Shown: positions 26,005 through 34,714, numbered from the stretch's first letter. The stretch: 64,000 bases of DNA from Paenibacillus sp. FSL R5-0912 (GCF_000758605.1 NZ_CP009282.1:5766001-5830000); one strand, 5' to 3'. Notes: a model not told the origin generated them from the sequence alone. Program-made: numbers and translations.

Positions 26005-27228
26005 GGCTGCGGCCGCGGCTTGGTATCCCGCCGCATCCAGCTTGCCGGTCAAGAGCAGGATTGCCGCTTCCGCCTTGCGGCTCCACTCGCCCTCAGAGTC
26101 TGACTCGGGGGCATTGTCATCGGTGAGGAATAATTTGGAGTCGAACGGAAGCCGGGAGATTTCAGGCAATCCGGAGCGGTACAACTCATCCAGTGCAGGC
26201 AGATGGTCGGTATTCTCCAGCCATTCCAGCTGAGCCGAGCTTGAAGTCACATAAGCCAGCCATTTGACCGCTGCTTCAGGGCTGCCGGATTGTGCCGGGA
26301 GCGCAAAAAAGCGGCTATGGATTGCCTCGTAGATGTTGTAGCCCGTCTGTTCCAGCGGCGCTTGGACCGCCAGTGTGGAGTTTCCATATTTTTTCCATTC
26401 GGAGAGCGGCACTACGGCCACCGCAAGCTTACCATCCTGCAGCATATCCCAGATATTCTGATTAAACCGGCTGGTCAGAAAAAAATATCCTCGGGCAGCT
26501 TCGGTCCACGCCGCTTGCGCTTCACTCATAGACAGCAGTCTCCCTCCCATGCTATGCAGTACAGCAGCATAACCATAAGGATTCCGCGTATCCATTGCCA
26601 GCAGATAATGTTCCTTCGTCTCTTCCCCGTTCAGCCGGCCTAGCAGTCCATTCCATTCTTCCAGACTTGAAGGTGCCCCGGAAAGACCCCACTCCGCAAG
26701 CCGCTGCGGAGAATATACCAATACATAGGGATCAATATCGAGCGGAACGCCCCAGTCGTATCCGTTCCACTGCATTTGCTGGATCAGCATGGTAAGAGGG
26801 GTGCTCCCGGGAACACTCTGGTATATATCTACAGGCAGCAAATATCCGCGGGAAGCCAGATCAAAAATACTGTGGCCGTCCAGCATCACAATATCCGGAC
26901 TATCCCCGACCGTCAGTTCCTCGCGTACCTGAGCTGCCCCGTCTTCTTCAGCATCCACATTGGTCAGCTGTACGCTGACCCCGCTCGAAAGGCTGTAATT
27001 TTGGCTGATCCGCTGCAGTACACTAAATTCCAAACTGCTGAGTGATACGCGGATGGTCAAGCTCTGCTCGTCCCCAAGTTCACCTGAAGGGGGGCGCTTC
27101 GATTGGTCCAGCGGCTGTCTGGGCGGATAGCTTCCCTCATCCGTGTCCAGCTCCATGCCGGGTGACAGGCTTGTCAGCGACAGCAGCAGAACAGCAAACA
27201 GCAGCCAATAGTTTTTGCGTCTCAGCAC
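25996..27228 (-). CDS. Extracellular solute-binding protein, family 1-like, no lipobox
   Basis: A 410-residue protein with the fold of sugar-type ABC binding proteins: DIVMLDGHSIFDLASRG near 113, GVPLDIDPYVLVYSPQRLAEWG near 160 and the C-terminal helical lobe. The N-terminus (MLRRKNYWLLFAVLLLSLT) is a signal peptide or uncleaved anchor, and no cysteine follows, so it is not a lipoprotein. No permease or ATPase gene is adjacent, so it may be an orphan receptor or a sensor partner. The start is GTG 27228 with GGAGGAG upstream. Its stop overlaps the convergent coiled-coil gene. Confidence 0.75.
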   Translation of the reverse strand: MLRRKNYWLLFAVLLLSLTSLSPGMELDTDEGSYPPRQPLDQSKRPPSGELGDEQSLTIRVSLSSLEFSVLQRISQNYSLSSGVSVQLTNVDAEEDGAAQVREELTVGDSPDIVMLDGHSIFDLASRGYLLPVDIYQSVPGSTPLTMLIQQMQWNGYDWGVPLDIDPYVLVYSPQRLAEWGLSGAPSSLEEWNGLLGRLNGEETKEHYLLAMDTRNPYGYAAVLHSMGGRLLSMSEAQAAWTEAARGYFFLTSRFNQNIWDMLQDGKLAVAVVPLSEWKKYGNSTLAVQAPLEQTGYNIYEAIHSRFFALPAQSGSPEAAVKWLAYVTSSSAQLEWLENTDHLPALDELYRSGLPEISRLPFDSKLFLTDDNAPESDSEGEWSRKAEAAILLLTGKLDAAGYQAAAAASE

Positions 27229-27264
27229 GTGCTTCTCTCTCCTCCCGCGATCCTCGTCTTCCTC

Positions 27265-27313
27265 ATTTTAGCAGACATATACGTGCTTGTCTGCGTTTGT
27301 GAAAACGTTCTCT
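27265..27313 (-). promoter_or_regulatory. Promoter with operator-like dyad and cre-like site
   Basis: Read leftwards, -35 CAGACA (27288-27293) and -10 TAAAAT (27265-27270) are 17 nt apart. A dyad GCAGACA/TGTCTGC (27271-27294) covers the -35 and spacer. Just upstream, TGTGAAAACGTTCTCT (27298-27313) matches the CcpA cre consensus at 14 of 15 defined positions. Sugar-linked control of the binding-protein gene is inferred. Confidence 0.5.
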
Positions 27314-27418
27314 TTCTATTATATAGGTGTGAACGGCGTGAGGGGGTGAGTCTGATGAACCGGTCGCCGGTTGGGCGGTATTCGCACCTGCGGTGAATAT
27401 TTGGACTTCCGGCCGCTG

Positions 27419-27473
27419 TTGTCTCCAGATTTCTTCGATTAGTCCGCTGTGCGCGGTTGAAATCCGGAGACAA
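27419..27473. repeat. Imperfect inverted repeat in a 477-bp gene-free stretch
   Basis: TTGTCTCCAGATTTC (27419-27433) and GAAATCCGGAGACAA (27459-27473) pair over 15 bp with one mismatch around a 25-nt loop. No T-run follows. The rest of 27314-27581 is GC-rich and holds no credible gene; a 13-codon frame at 27355 was rejected. Confidence 0.6.
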
Positions 27474-27581
27474 AGGCGGACGCTCCCGCTCCTACAGTTC
27501 CAAAATCCCCCTCCGGTGCTCCCGCCATATCGGCTCAGCTCTTACAGCCTGACCCCCCACCGTTCCGGGGGCGGGGCAGAC

Positions 27582-27609
27582 AAAAGCCGGGAGTGGTCAT
27601 CTCCCGGCC
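27582..27609 (-). terminator. Terminator after the PhoH-like gene
   Basis: Read leftwards, CCGGGAG, 7-nt loop, CTCCCGG, then CTTTTGTCT; about 95 bp after the stop codon. Confidence 0.75.
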
Positions 27610-27705
27610 GTGATTGTGCTTATCAACCGGCGGACTGCCGGCTAATGAAGCTGATAGAGCTGTAGTGCATAAAACCATAGTGCATAAAGAGTTAAAACTA
27701 AGCAG

Positions 27706-29037
27706 CTACAGCAAATCCGCAGCCAGCTGAGCCAGATGCGAACGCTCACCCTTCTCAAGCGTGATATGGCCGCTAATGCCCTGCTGCTTAAATTTCTCAA
27801 CGATATAGCTGAGCCCGTTGCTCGCGGCATCCAGATAAGGATGGTCGATTTGCTCCGGATCTCCCATCAGAATCACCTTGCTGCCTTCACCGGCGCGGGA
27901 GACGATCGTCTTCACTTCATGCCGGGACAGGTTCTGCGCCTCATCAATGATGATGAACTGCGACGGAATCGAACGTCCGCGGATATAAGTGAGCGCCTCT
28001 ACCTGGATGCTGCCCAGGCCCATCAATATTTTATCGATATCTCCGGCTTTTTTGGTATCAAACAGGAACTCGAGGTTATCATAGATCGGCTGCATCCAGG
28101 GACGGAGCTTCTCGTCCTTCTCCCCCGGCAAATATCCGATATCCTTACCCATCGGGACTACAGGACGCGCGATCAGGAGCTTCTTGTATTTATGTTCGTC
28201 CTCCACCTTGAACAGTCCGGCGGCAAGCGCCAGCAGCGTCTTCCCTGTACCCGCTTTACCGGTAATGGTCACCAGCGGAATATCATCATTCAGCAGGAGC
28301 TCAAGCGCCATCCGCTGCTGGGCATTCCGGGCGCTGATGCCCCACACCGCATCATTGCCGAGGTACAGCGGTTCGAGCCGGCTGGCATCACTGTTCACCT
28401 TGAGCAGTGCCGATTTGCCGCTGCCAATCTCATCCTTCAGAATGACAAATTCATGAGGGTAGAGCGGGTAGGACAACGACAGCTGCTTGATAGACAAGAA
28501 ACGGTGACTATAATATTCATCGATCAGCGAAGGATGCACCATCAGCGACTGGCAGCCGGAATACAGCTCATTCAAATCTCCGGTTCGGTCGGATAAATAA
28601 TCCTCCGGTGTTATGCCAAGCACATCCGCTTTGATGCGGACGAGTACATCTTTACTTACGAGTACCACAGGGCTGGGGTCAGCCTTTTCATTCTCCTCAT
28701 GGAGATAATTGAGGGCAACAGCCAATATGCGGTTATCGTTCGAGACCTCCCCGAACATCTCCTGTACCTTTACGAAGCTGCGGTGGTTAAGCTCTACCTT
28801 CAGCGTGCCTCCATGTTCCAGTACCACACCACTGTGCAGGTGGCCCAGTTCCCGGAGTCCGTCTAACAAACGTGACACGGTGCGGGCGTTGCGGCCGATT
28901 TCATCGGCATTACGCTTCTTGGAGTCGATTTCTTCCAGGACTACAGCGGGAATGACAACTTCATTCGCCTTGAAAGCAAAAATCGAATTGGGGTCGTGCA
29001 GTAGCACGTTAGTGTCTAGTACGAATATCTTTTTCAT
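27706..29037 (-). CDS. ylaK: PIN-PhoH fusion ATPase (YlaK/PhoH2)
   Basis: N-terminal PIN-type nuclease domain (FVLDTNVLLHDPN at residue 5, conserved acidic residues to about 140) joined to a PhoH helicase-like ATPase with Walker A GKAGTGKT near 260 and Walker B FIIIDEAQNLS near 365. Family members act as RNA-unwinding and cleaving enzymes. ATG 29037 (443 residues) has GGAGGGG 5-7 nt upstream and matches the B. subtilis YlaK length. It is divergent from ylaJ. Confidence 0.9.
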   Translation of the reverse strand: MKKIFVLDTNVLLHDPNSIFAFKANEVVIPAVVLEEIDSKKRNADEIGRNARTVSRLLDGLRELGHLHSGVVLEHGGTLKVELNHRSFVKVQEMFGEVSNDNRILAVALNYLHEENEKADPSPVVLVSKDVLVRIKADVLGITPEDYLSDRTGDLNELYSGCQSLMVHPSLIDEYYSHRFLSIKQLSLSYPLYPHEFVILKDEIGSGKSALLKVNSDASRLEPLYLGNDAVWGISARNAQQRMALELLLNDDIPLVTITGKAGTGKTLLALAAGLFKVEDEHKYKKLLIARPVVPMGKDIGYLPGEKDEKLRPWMQPIYDNLEFLFDTKKAGDIDKILMGLGSIQVEALTYIRGRSIPSQFIIIDEAQNLSRHEVKTIVSRAGEGSKVILMGDPEQIDHPYLDAASNGLSYIVEKFKQQGISGHITLEKGERSHLAQLAADLL

Positions 29038-29142
29038 GGTATCCCCTCCACAGCGCCTGGTTTGATTGATCATACATAACTCTATTCAGCAAGGGCAAGA
29101 TAAAGTAAACCACTGAACTATGGCTGAAAGGAGTAAGCACAT

Positions 29143-29715
29143 ATGAGAAAATCAATGTGTCTGTTGCTGGTACTGCTGCTGCTGACAAGCTGCGGTATCG
29201 CTAATAAAGAGACATCACCCTCTCCTCAGGATAAACAATCGTCAAAGGCCTTGAGCAGCCAGGGGAATCGCGGAGTACGGACATTGTCCGAAGATGGTAC
29301 AGCACTTGAACCTACAGCAGAGAACGGACAGCCTTCTAACGTTAAGGGCGAAAGCAATGTTGCACTTAAGGATTATTTTGAACAGTTAGCCAAAAGAGTT
29401 CCCGGTGTAAACGGAGCCCACTGTGTCGTAATGAACAACATTGCCGTTGTCGGCATTGATGTCGACGGATCGCTTACCCGCTCACGGGTCGGAAGCGTGA
29501 AATACACGGTAGCGGAAGCTATCCGCAAAGACCCGAGGGGTGTAAGAACGCTCGTTACTGCCGATATGGACCTCACCAGCAGGTTAGCCGAGATGGGAAA
29601 GCATATTACTAAGGGAAACCCGGTATCCGGCTTCGCCTCAGAAATGGCCGACATTATCGGCCGGATCATCCCGCAACTGCCAGAGGATATCAAACCGCAA
29701 GGTAACGGACAATAA
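29143..29715 (+). CDS. ylaJ: YhcN/YlaJ-family sporulation lipoprotein
   Basis: A 190-residue lipoprotein: signal peptide with lipobox LTSC (Cys17), a low-complexity linker to about 75, then the YhcN/YlaJ domain (GVNGAHCVVMNNIAVVGIDV, later VSGFASEMADIIGRIIP). YlaJ and YhcN are spore-associated and affect germination. AAAGGAG precedes the ATG. In B. subtilis it lies in line with ylaK; here it is on the opposite strand, between ylaL and ylaK. Confidence 0.85.
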   Translation: MRKSMCLLLVLLLLTSCGIANKETSPSPQDKQSSKALSSQGNRGVRTLSEDGTALEPTAENGQPSNVKGESNVALKDYFEQLAKRVPGVNGAHCVVMNNIAVVGIDVDGSLTRSRVGSVKYTVAEAIRKDPRGVRTLVTADMDLTSRLAEMGKHITKGNPVSGFASEMADIIGRIIPQLPEDIKPQGNGQ

Positions 29716-29752
29716 GCTTGAACATTCCTGTACAAAGCACTGGATCTGGAGA

Positions 29753-29788
29753 CAAAAAAAGCCTAGTGACGGCACACTAGGCTTTTTG
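29753..29788. terminator. Bidirectional terminator shared by ylaJ and ylaL
   Basis: AAAAAGCCTAGTG, 6-nt loop, CACTAGGCTTTTT. It can end transcripts from both sides. The ylaL stop codon (29777-29779) lies inside the stem. Confidence 0.9.
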
Positions 29789-30229
29789 CATGGCGGCAAA
29801 TACTTGTCCGTCCAGCTTCTCAGCCGCACGCGCATCGTATACCTTCGCATATTTCGGAGCAGATTCCAGATGAGCGCCGTAGAACAGCGCATTGCGGACC
29901 GCTTCAATCTCAACATCAAAACAGCACATCTTAAAAGGAACATCCGGCAGAGGGTCCTGCTTCACAGAAGCACGCCCGTTGATGGCATGAACCGTTCCCT
30001 CACCAAACACAGTAATGGTTACCAGCGGATTGACCTTCATGTTGTTCACAAGTCTGGAACGGTGATCTACCGATAAGCGCACAATAGAAGGGCTCACTGC
30101 ATAGATCCAGGAAATCGCAGTAGAGGTAGGGCCACCGGATTCAGCATCCACAGTGTTTAGAAGAACAAAGGTTTCCGACTGCAGCATAGCTAGCAGTGTT
30201 TCGCCCAGCTGAGCAACGGCTTCGGACAT
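29777..30229 (-). CDS. ylaL: Pyridoxamine 5'-phosphate oxidase-like FMN-binding protein
   Basis: A 150-residue split-barrel protein: VLLNTVDAESGGPTSTAISW near residue 25, VRLSVDHRSRLVNNMKVNP near 55 as in flavin-binding members. The reaction is unknown; it lacks the full residue set of true PdxH. ATG 30229 is preceded by AGGGGG at 9 nt; 36 bp of open frame upstream was not used. The neighbourhood and length support equivalence to B. subtilis YlaL. Confidence 0.75.
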   Translation of the reverse strand: MSEAVAQLGETLLAMLQSETFVLLNTVDAESGGPTSTAISWIYAVSPSIVRLSVDHRSRLVNNMKVNPLVTITVFGEGTVHAINGRASVKQDPLPDVPFKMCCFDVEIEAVRNALFYGAHLESAPKYAKVYDARAAEKLDGQVFAAMQKA

Positions 30230-30273
30230 AAGTACAGACCCCCTATGCGGCGTGAGTGCATTCAATTTATTAT

Positions 30274-30303
30274 ATTATAGCACAGGATGAAACTTGCATT
30301 CAA
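30274..30303 (-). promoter_or_regulatory. Promoter of ylaL
   Basis: -35 TTGAAT (30298-30303), 18-nt spacer, -10 TATAAT (30274-30279). The -35 word TTGAATGCA recurs just after the -10. Confidence 0.75.
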
Positions 30304-30328
30304 TTTGTAGATTCTTTCCTGCTGCTGC

Positions 30329-31450
30329 TTATGGACTGTCTGCGGCTGCAGAAGCAGCGGTGCCAGAGAGGCCGGATATCTGGTCCTGAAGGCTTTTCTT
30401 GGCTGCGTCCAGCTCTTTATCGTCAATATATACATAGGGACTGCGCCAGGTTCCTGTCACCGGCACAAATTCTACATTCTCCTTAGATATATTCCAGTAA
30501 GTAGCTATCATGCTTTTGATCTGGGCATTCTCAATATCGCTTGCCAGATTATCGTCCACGGCATCCAGCACCTTGCCGATTTTGAGCACCCCTCCGAGTG
30601 ATTGCATCTGTGCGATCAGCGAATTAAGCACTTCATTCTGGCGTTTATTGCGGTCAAAATCGTCAGAAGGCTTCGTTGCCGGACTGCAATTGGATTTACG
30701 GTAACGTACATAATCAAGCGCCTTATCCCCGTTTAGCTGGGCTTGGCCTTTCTTGAGATTAATATCGGTTCCGTCCACACTGTCCGTGTAGCACATATTC
30801 TCGCTGATATTGACATCTACACCGCCGAATTCATCCACGATATCCCGGAAGCCCTGGAAATCAAGCACAGTGACATAATCGACCTGAATATCGAGATATT
30901 TGCTCATCATGGTCTTCATTTCATCCCCGGCCAGAATCCCTGAGGTCTTCTCCTTGCTCTTGAAGCGGGAGTAGAACGCATTGATTTTGGTTTTCTTATA
31001 GCCACTAAGCTCTACGTAAGTATCGCGCGGCAGTGAAACTACGGTTGCCGATTGGGTCTCCGGGTTCAGCGCCGCAACCATGATGACATCCGTCAGATTG
31101 GACGGGTGCTTCGGACGGTTGTCAGTGCCTAGCAGCAGCATTGTCAGCGGCTTCTCTGAAGCAGACTGCCCGGCCTGAACCGGCTGGTCCACGCCGAACC
31201 CTCCCTGATCAAACTTCCAGTACAAGTACCCTGCGTAGCCCAGCGCCGCAATTACGGCAACCAGGAGGAGGATCAGCAGCAGTCTCATCAGCCGGGCGAA
31301 AAACCCGCGTTTCTTAGGCTTCTTCTTACTAGATTTCGTAGATTTGGTTGATTTCGTTGATTTGGTTAAGGCAGCGGGTCTAGACTGCTGTCTGTTGGTT
31401 CCTTGCTGGCCATTCGATCTGGGTGGCAGACTGCCCTTGCTTGTATTCAT
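30329..31450 (-). CDS. LytR-CpsA-Psr family wall-polymer ligase
   Basis: Membrane-anchored enzyme that attaches teichoic acid or other phosphopolymers to peptidoglycan. The order is a basic cytoplasmic tail with TKS repeats (about 30-45), one membrane segment (about 55-75), and an LCP domain with MLLLGTDNRP near 105, VVSLPRDTYVEL near 138 and DYVRYRKSN near 250. The short C-terminal tail is Ser/Ala rich. Several paralogues are usual in Firmicutes, so no specific symbol is given. AAAGGA upstream of ATG 31450 is rather distant (about 12 nt). Confidence 0.9.
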   Translation of the reverse strand: MNTSKGSLPPRSNGQQGTNRQQSRPAALTKSTKSTKSTKSSKKKPKKRGFFARLMRLLLILLLVAVIAALGYAGYLYWKFDQGGFGVDQPVQAGQSASEKPLTMLLLGTDNRPKHPSNLTDVIMVAALNPETQSATVVSLPRDTYVELSGYKKTKINAFYSRFKSKEKTSGILAGDEMKTMMSKYLDIQVDYVTVLDFQGFRDIVDEFGGVDVNISENMCYTDSVDGTDINLKKGQAQLNGDKALDYVRYRKSNCSPATKPSDDFDRNKRQNEVLNSLIAQMQSLGGVLKIGKVLDAVDDNLASDIENAQIKSMIATYWNISKENVEFVPVTGTWRSPYVYIDDKELDAAKKSLQDQISGLSGTAASAAADSP

Positions 31451-31532
31451 AATTGAATTAGGTCCTTTTCATTCAGGTAGAATTAGATAACTTTATAATA
31501 ACTTAGACGATCCGGAGCACTAAAAGTTGCGC

Positions 31533-31829
31533 CTAGTGCCGTTTCGCAGCAGCTGCAGCTTTCCGCTTCTGCCGGGCCTCTACCAGGTAGCGGACCCGCA
31601 CGAGCAGCATTAACCCTACCGCCACCAGCAGGCACTGGATGATCGGAAGTTTATCATGCTGGAAGATGAGCAGCATCCCCGAGCCTATAGCCATCATAAT
31701 ATATAGTACGATCTCTTTGCCGATGGGCAGCTTCTGGTTGACGCGAAATACACGGTTATACACATAGGTCAGTAGAATAAAGATGACAATGTAAGCGACA
31801 ATTGGATGCTCAGCGAACCAGCTCTGCAC
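31533..31829 (-). CDS. ylaH: YlaH-like membrane protein
   Basis: A 98-residue protein with three hydrophobic segments and a basic Ala/Lys tail; HPIVAYIVIFILLTYVYNRVF fits the YlaH family. Function unknown. It starts with GTG 31829 after GGGAGGAG, 160 bp downstream of typA as in B. subtilis, where ylaH follows ylaG (typA). Confidence 0.8.
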   Translation of the reverse strand: MQSWFAEHPIVAYIVIFILLTYVYNRVFRVNQKLPIGKEIVLYIMMAIGSGMLLIFQHDKLPIIQCLLVAVGLMLLVRVRYLVEARQKRKAAAAAKRH

Positions 31830-31865
31830 AGCTCGTCACTCCTCCCGGATATAAGTATCGTTTAC

Positions 31866-31874
31866 ATTATATCA
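31866..31874 (-). promoter_or_regulatory. Extended -10 promoter of ylaH
   Basis: Read leftwards, TGATATAAT is an extended -10 (TGnTATAAT). No good -35 is seen 17 nt upstream. Confidence 0.55.
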
Positions 31875-31942
31875 TCCTCAGCAGTTTTATACTTCTTTTA
31901 ATCCCTGCAATTTGAACGATCTTCTGTCCGGGAAAATAAACA

Positions 31943-31975
31943 AGAAAAGCCGCCGGATTGTTCATCCGGCGGCTT
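31943..31975 (-). terminator. Terminator after typA
   Basis: Read leftwards, AAGCCGCCGGAT, short loop, ATCCGGCGGCTTTTCTTG; strong GC stem 15 bp after the stop codon. Confidence 0.9.
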
Positions 31976-31989
31976 GAATGGGTTACAGC

Positions 31990-33834
31990 TTACGCTTGGC
32001 TGGCTTGCGCCGCTTTACGCTGCTTCTCTACACGTTCGCGCTCACCCTTGTTCAGGATCTTTTTGCGCAGACGAACGGATTTAGGTGTAATTTCGCAATA
32101 TTCATCATCATTCAGGTATTCAAGCGCGCCTTCCAGAGAGAACATACGCGGAGTCTTCATTTTAACAGTCTCATCCTTCGTTGCAGAACGAACGTTGGTC
32201 AGCTGTTTTTCTTTGCAGATATTTACAATGATGTCATTATCGCGGGTGTGCTCACCTACGATCATGCCTTCATAAATTTCAGTTCCCGGTTCCAGGAAGA
32301 GAATACCGCGGTCTTCTACGCCCATCATGCCATATAGAGTCGTATTGCCGGTTTCACTGGATACGAGTACGCCTTGGTGACGTCCGCCAACCTGTCCGCC
32401 AATCAGTGGAGCATAGCTGTCAAACGCATGGTTCATAACGCCATAACCGCGGGTCAGGGTCAGGAAGTAGGTGTTGTAACCAATCAGACCACGTGCAGGA
32501 ATCAGGAACTCCAGTCGAACCTGGCCCGTACCATGATTAATCATGTTGACCATTTCTGCTTTGCGTGTTCCCAGACTTTCCATAACAGCGCCCATGCTTT
32601 CTTCCGGAACATCAATCATCAGGCGTTCAAGCGGCTCCATTTTGGCTCCGTCGATTTCCTTGACGATAACTTCAGGCTTGGAAACCTGCATTTCGTAACC
32701 TTCGCGGCGCATGTTCTCGATCAGGATACCCAGGTGAAGCTCACCACGGCCGGATACGACAAATGCATCAGGGGAATCCGTTTCATCTACACGCAAGCTG
32801 ACATCCGTTTCCAGCTCTTTGAACAGACGTTCGCGCAGCTTACGGGAAGTTACCCACTTGCCTTCTTTACCGGCAAACGGACTGTTGTTCACGAGGAACG
32901 TCATTTGCATTGTAGGCTCGTCGATCTTCAGAACAGGCAGCGCTTCTGGATGCTGCGGATCGGCAATGGTCTCACCGATGTTGATGTCCTTGATACCGGC
33001 AATCGCTACGATGTCGCCTGCACCCGCTTCTTCAGTCTCAACACGCTTCAGGCCCTGGAAACCAAACAGCTTCTCGATACGCGCTGTTTTGCTCTTGCCG
33101 TCACGCATAATAACAGTTACGGACTGTCCCTGCTTGATTACACCGCGGTTAACACGGCCAATGGCAATACGGCCAAGGTATTCATTGTAATCCATCAGAG
33201 TTACCAGGAACTGCAGGGGCTCTTCAACTTTTTCAGTTGGAGCCGGGATATGTTCAACAATGGTTTCGTAAAGGGCAAGCATCGTTTCATCCTGCTTCTC
33301 AGGGTCCATGCTCGATGTGCCGTTAAGCGCTGAAGCATAAACAACCGGGAATTCAAGCTGATCGTCACTGGCTTCAAGCTCAATGAACAGATCCAGAACT
33401 TCATCAATAACTTCCTTTGGACGTGCAGCCGGACGGTCAATTTTGTTCACGACAACGATAGGTGTAAGGTGCTGCTCCAGTGCTTTGCGCAGAACGAACT
33501 TAGTCTGCGGCATGCAGCCTTCATAAGCATCCACAACCAGCAGTACGCCGTCAACCATCTTCATGATACGTTCTACTTCACCGCCGAAGTCGGCGTGTCC
33601 AGGGGTATCTACGATGTTGATCAGGAACTCTTTATAGGTAATTGCTGTATTTTTGGCTAGGATAGTGATTCCGCGTTCCCGCTCCAGGTCGTTCGAGTCC
33701 ATGGCCCGTTCTTGCAGGTGCTCGTGAGCGCTGAAAATTCCTGATTGCTGCAGAAGCTGATCGACGAGTGTTGTTTTACCATGGTCAACGTGGGCAATGA
33801 TCGCAATATTGCGAATATCTTTTCTTGAATGCAT
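31990..33834 (-). CDS. typA: Ribosome-associated GTPase TypA/BipA
   Basis: Translation-factor GTPase that acts on the ribosome in assembly and stress. G1 motif AHVDHGKT is at residues 14-21, DTPGHADFGGEV (G3) near 75 and NKIDRP (G4) near 130; EF-G-like domains and the TypA C-terminal domain follow. ATG 33834 gives 614 residues, matching B. subtilis (612). A TTG 30 bp upstream keeps the frame open. The ribosome site for the ATG is weak (GGAT). Confidence 0.96.
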   Translation of the reverse strand: MHSRKDIRNIAIIAHVDHGKTTLVDQLLQQSGIFSAHEHLQERAMDSNDLERERGITILAKNTAITYKEFLINIVDTPGHADFGGEVERIMKMVDGVLLVVDAYEGCMPQTKFVLRKALEQHLTPIVVVNKIDRPAARPKEVIDEVLDLFIELEASDDQLEFPVVYASALNGTSSMDPEKQDETMLALYETIVEHIPAPTEKVEEPLQFLVTLMDYNEYLGRIAIGRVNRGVIKQGQSVTVIMRDGKSKTARIEKLFGFQGLKRVETEEAGAGDIVAIAGIKDINIGETIADPQHPEALPVLKIDEPTMQMTFLVNNSPFAGKEGKWVTSRKLRERLFKELETDVSLRVDETDSPDAFVVSGRGELHLGILIENMRREGYEMQVSKPEVIVKEIDGAKMEPLERLMIDVPEESMGAVMESLGTRKAEMVNMINHGTGQVRLEFLIPARGLIGYNTYFLTLTRGYGVMNHAFDSYAPLIGGQVGGRHQGVLVSSETGNTTLYGMMGVEDRGILFLEPGTEIYEGMIVGEHTRDNDIIVNICKEKQLTNVRSATKDETVKMKTPRMFSLEGALEYLNDDEYCEITPKSVRLRKKILNKGERERVEKQRKAAQASQA

Positions 33835-33910
33835 GATTTGTATCCAAATCCTCTCATTTATCAAATTAAAAATGTTTAAATTTATAGCATGTCACGGCAG
33901 TCTCACAAAA

Positions 33911-33980
33911 GAAGCGCCAGGCAGAAACCCGACGCTCCAACATATCCTTAATAGTATCGTGAAAGCACCATGAAAAGCAA
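33911..33980 (-). promoter_or_regulatory. typA promoter and 5'-terminal mRNA hairpin
   Basis: -35 TTGCTT (33975-33980), 18-nt spacer, -10 TACTAT (33951-33956). The transcript would begin near 33944 and immediately form an 11-bp hairpin (GGAGCGTCGGG with CCTGGCGCTTC, including G-U pairs; 33911-33938), followed by TTTTG. It may stabilise the mRNA or attenuate it. Confidence 0.6.
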
Positions 33981-34089
33981 GTCTTTTTCTGAAAAAAACG
34001 TTACCAACTTCGTTTAATTTTTCTAATTTTGCCTTAAGTCAAATTCTGCGGTGTCCATTCCCTCAATCGGTGCCGTATGCCCGGCTGTC

Positions 34090-34602
34090 TTACCAGCCGC
34101 CGTTCCACTTCTTGCGCCCGCCCGGTCTGCCCCGGCCCAGCATCAGCCATAGGCCTGCGGCAACCAGAACGGCACCCAGCAGATACAAGGCTCCGGTCCC
34201 GAGCAGGGTGAAGATGAACAACACAATGCTTAGCAGCCCCAGGATAACAGCGGTTGTTGTTAGTCCTCTGGTTCTGGCTGAAGAATACAGCGAATATTCA
34301 TAAAGTCCAACCGCAATGCCCAGCAGCAGGATAGGCCATAAATGCCTCATCAGGTCCCAGCCCCATGTATTACATAATCCAAAGAGCAGACCGTATACCG
34401 TTAATATGCCCGCAGGTATTAATACAGATGCAGAAGCACGGCGGGTGAAGAATAGCACATGCAGGAACAGGCCCGGAACCAGAATTACGAGCGGCCACAA
34501 GGCATGTCCAAGAAATCCGAACACCCCCAGCTTCCCGAGCAGAATCACAATGCCGGCGGCGGCGATGAACACACCCAGTTTCATGTCGTTTTTGGAAGAC
34601 AT
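34090..34602 (-). CDS. Multi-pass membrane protein, LiaF-like N-terminal region
   Basis: A 170-residue protein with about six hydrophobic segments. The start MKLGVFIAAAGIVILLGKLG and the ALWPLVILVPGLFL turn resemble the LiaI/LiaF-type transmembrane domain, found in envelope-stress proteins. The basic tail ends GRGRPGGRKKWNGGW. No lia-type two-component genes are nearby, so the role is unknown. GGGTGA precedes the ATG. Confidence 0.6.
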   Translation of the reverse strand: MSSKNDMKLGVFIAAAGIVILLGKLGVFGFLGHALWPLVILVPGLFLHVLFFTRRASASVLIPAGILTVYGLLFGLCNTWGWDLMRHLWPILLLGIAVGLYEYSLYSSARTRGLTTTAVILGLLSIVLFIFTLLGTGALYLLGAVLVAAGLWLMLGRGRPGGRKKWNGGW

Positions 34603-34714
34603 CTTTCACCCATCCCTTCAAAATTCGCGTCTTTTCTCTGGCCCTCGTCATTTTATATTTTATCTGAAATATAATTAAAACACCATCATTCTTCGTGCAT
34701 TCGGGGGAACTGCA

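Noticed and set aside
27355..27396. 13-codon frame MNRSPVGRYSHLR after GGGGTGAG
   Set aside because: Short, GC-rich, no conservation evidence; a good ribosome site can occur by chance.
29049..29078. Sporulation sigma promoter (CATACATA) for ylaJ
   Set aside because: The -10-like word has no matching -35 at the right spacing.
32374..33333. 319-codon plus-strand frame inside typA
   Set aside because: Antisense to a universally conserved GTPase; no homology recognised.
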